A stretch of DNA of 13,578 bases, from the NCBI GenBank assembly GCA_964575975.1, contig CAZNTU010000149.1:1-13578 (forward strand). Direction: 5' to 3'. Under the pieces are notes generated by a model that worked only from the letters and a program-made list of their open reading frames with translations, was not told the origin of the DNA and did not search any database. Of the stretch, positions 12,657-13,578 are shown piece by piece (the stretch's first letter is position 1; every line of letters begins with the position of its first letter). Made by a program: the position numbers and the translations under genes. The DNA comes from G963674505 sp964575975 (GTDB taxonomy: Bacteria > Desulfobacterota > Desulfobacteria > Desulfobacterales > SKZT01).

Positions 12657-13578
12657 CTACCTGAAAATTTTGACCAAATGGGGAGCCACCTCGTCCAGTA
12701 CGTCGGTATGCAGATAGTTCAAGACTTCGAGCGGGGCTGCGGCCGTCCCTGTCCTTCCCGCCTGCCATCTGGTGTAATTTTGCAAGGAAGCAACCACGGA
12801 CTGACCGAATGAAACGTTCAGTCTGGTTTTCGGCCAGGACTGCCGCAGGAATTCGGGCTCGAACCCCCACATTCGCGAAACAATGCTTTTTGTCTCCTCC
12901 TCGTGCGCACGGGCAAAATCTTCGGCTTTTATAAGGGCCTCGAGGAGCCGCTCGAGCGGCTCGGGATTTTCCGCGGCGCCTTCTTCGACCGCCAGGAGCC
13001 AGTGATGGGCAACGTTGTTCTGAACATCCCAGTAGACGGCGTTTTCCCCCAAGCGTTCTTTCGCCTCGAACGCGTGAAGTTCGAAAGCGGAGACCGCGTC
13101 CACTTCGCCGTTTACCAAGGCCTCGACTTGCCGGGCCGCAGGTATGTCCACGAATATAATATCTTCCCGCGGAATGTTTTCGATCACGAGGAAGGCGTAA
13201 AGAAAGTAGTCGCTTGTGGTATTGGCGCTGAAGCCGACCTTCTTTCCCTTGAGGTCGGCTGGATTTTGGATGTTTCTGTCCCTCCTGGCCACAATCTGGC
13301 TCCCTACGTTTGTGCCTATCGAAGCCAAAACACGGACGGACGTATCTTCAAGGGCCTTCGCCGCGAAAGCGATATCCGACACCGTGGCCACCAGGGCTTC
13401 CCCGCGGCATACCGCCTCCAACGCCTTTCTGCCGGAAGGATAATAACTCAGGGACACCTTTAGGCCGGCTTCTTTGAAATAGCCCTTTTCGACGGCTATG
13501 GCGACGAGTCCGGAGTTTGGGGCCTGCTGCATGGCCAGAGACAATCCGAGCGGAGGACCCTCGACCAAGCCTTGGTCG
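12657..13578 (-). CDS. NMT1/SsuA-type ABC transporter solute-binding protein, 5' end outside window
   Basis: About 307 residues are visible and the frame is open to the right edge, so the signal peptide and true start are not seen. The opening matches the NMT1/SsuA/TauA family (type 2 periplasmic binding fold): APNSGLVAIAVEKGYFKEAGLKVSL, then SGRKALEAVCRGEALVATVSDIAFA, NPADLKGKKVGFSANTTSDYFLYAFL and VEALVNGEVDAVSAFE. The family binds nitrate, sulfonates, taurine, pyrimidine precursors or related small molecules; the ligand cannot be read from sequence. No permease or ATPase gene is visible. The next gene, 6 nt downstream, is a membrane histidine kinase, so a role as ligand-binding input for signalling is as likely as transport, although transporter genes could lie off the right edge. 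Confidence 0.92.
   Translation of the reverse strand, partial: DQGLVEGPPLGLSLAMQQAPNSGLVAIAVEKGYFKEAGLKVSLSYYPSGRKALEAVCRGEALVATVSDIAFAAKALEDTSVRVLASIGTNVGSQIVARRDRNIQNPADLKGKKVGFSANTTSDYFLYAFLVIENIPREDIIFVDIPAARQVEALVNGEVDAVSAFELHAFEAKERLGENAVYWDVQNNVAHHWLLAVEEGAAENPEPLERLLEALIKAEDFARAHEEETKSIVSRMWGFEPEFLRQSWPKTRLNVSFGQSVVASLQNYTRWQAGRTGTAAAPLEVLNYLHTDVLDEVAPHLVKIFR

Overview
The window looks like one piece of a scaffolded bacterial draft genome or MAG: it contains a run of exactly 100 Ns. Every convincing intact gene reads on the minus strand, so transcription runs from right to left. No rRNA, tRNA, transposase or CRISPR array was seen. The gene mix (DUF3536-type GH57, TreZ, Uma2 nuclease, KaiA-less Kai proteins, many soluble PAS kinases) suits a metabolically versatile environmental bacterium such as a Desulfobacterota-like lineage, a planctomycete or a related candidate phylum. 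I cannot fix the phylum from sequence alone, and nothing photosynthetic is visible.

Right part (about 4947-13578, signalling locus). In transcription order there is an NMT1/SsuA-type solute-binding protein whose 5' end lies outside the window. Six bases later comes a membrane-anchored PAS/HisKA_2 histidine kinase. A 102-bp spacer follows, filled mostly by a perfect 24-bp inverted repeat. Then come a double-domain KaiC ATPase with a C-terminal coiled coil, a 66-bp spacer with a strong hairpin, two tandem KaiB genes, a soluble triple-PAS HisKA_2 kinase, and a REC-PAS-HisKA_3 kinase. The last four genes are joined by three successive 4-bp ATGA overlaps, so they are very likely one translationally coupled unit. 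No kaiA, SasA or RpaA homologue is visible. The simplest reading is a KaiA-independent KaiBC timer or energy sensor wired to its own phosphorelay, with a possible periplasmic ligand input from the upstream SBP-kinase pair.

Middle (about 3971-4946, low density). An intact Uma2-family (DUF820) gene sits between gene debris: a short 3' remnant of a YihY/BrkB-family membrane protein upstream of it, and on the opposite strand a fragment of a thrombospondin-type-3 calcium-binding repeat next to the assembly gap. This looks like a decaying or rearranged region.

Left part (1-3870, glycan metabolism). treZ (malto-oligosyltrehalose trehalohydrolase, 5' end lost in the gap) overlaps by 11 bp a GH57/DUF3536 alpha-glucan enzyme gene. 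Together they suggest breakdown of glycogen or malto-oligosaccharides and trehalose synthesis. A tandem repeat of AACCAAT heptamers, organised in 22-bp units, fills the left edge and touches the GH57 stop codon.
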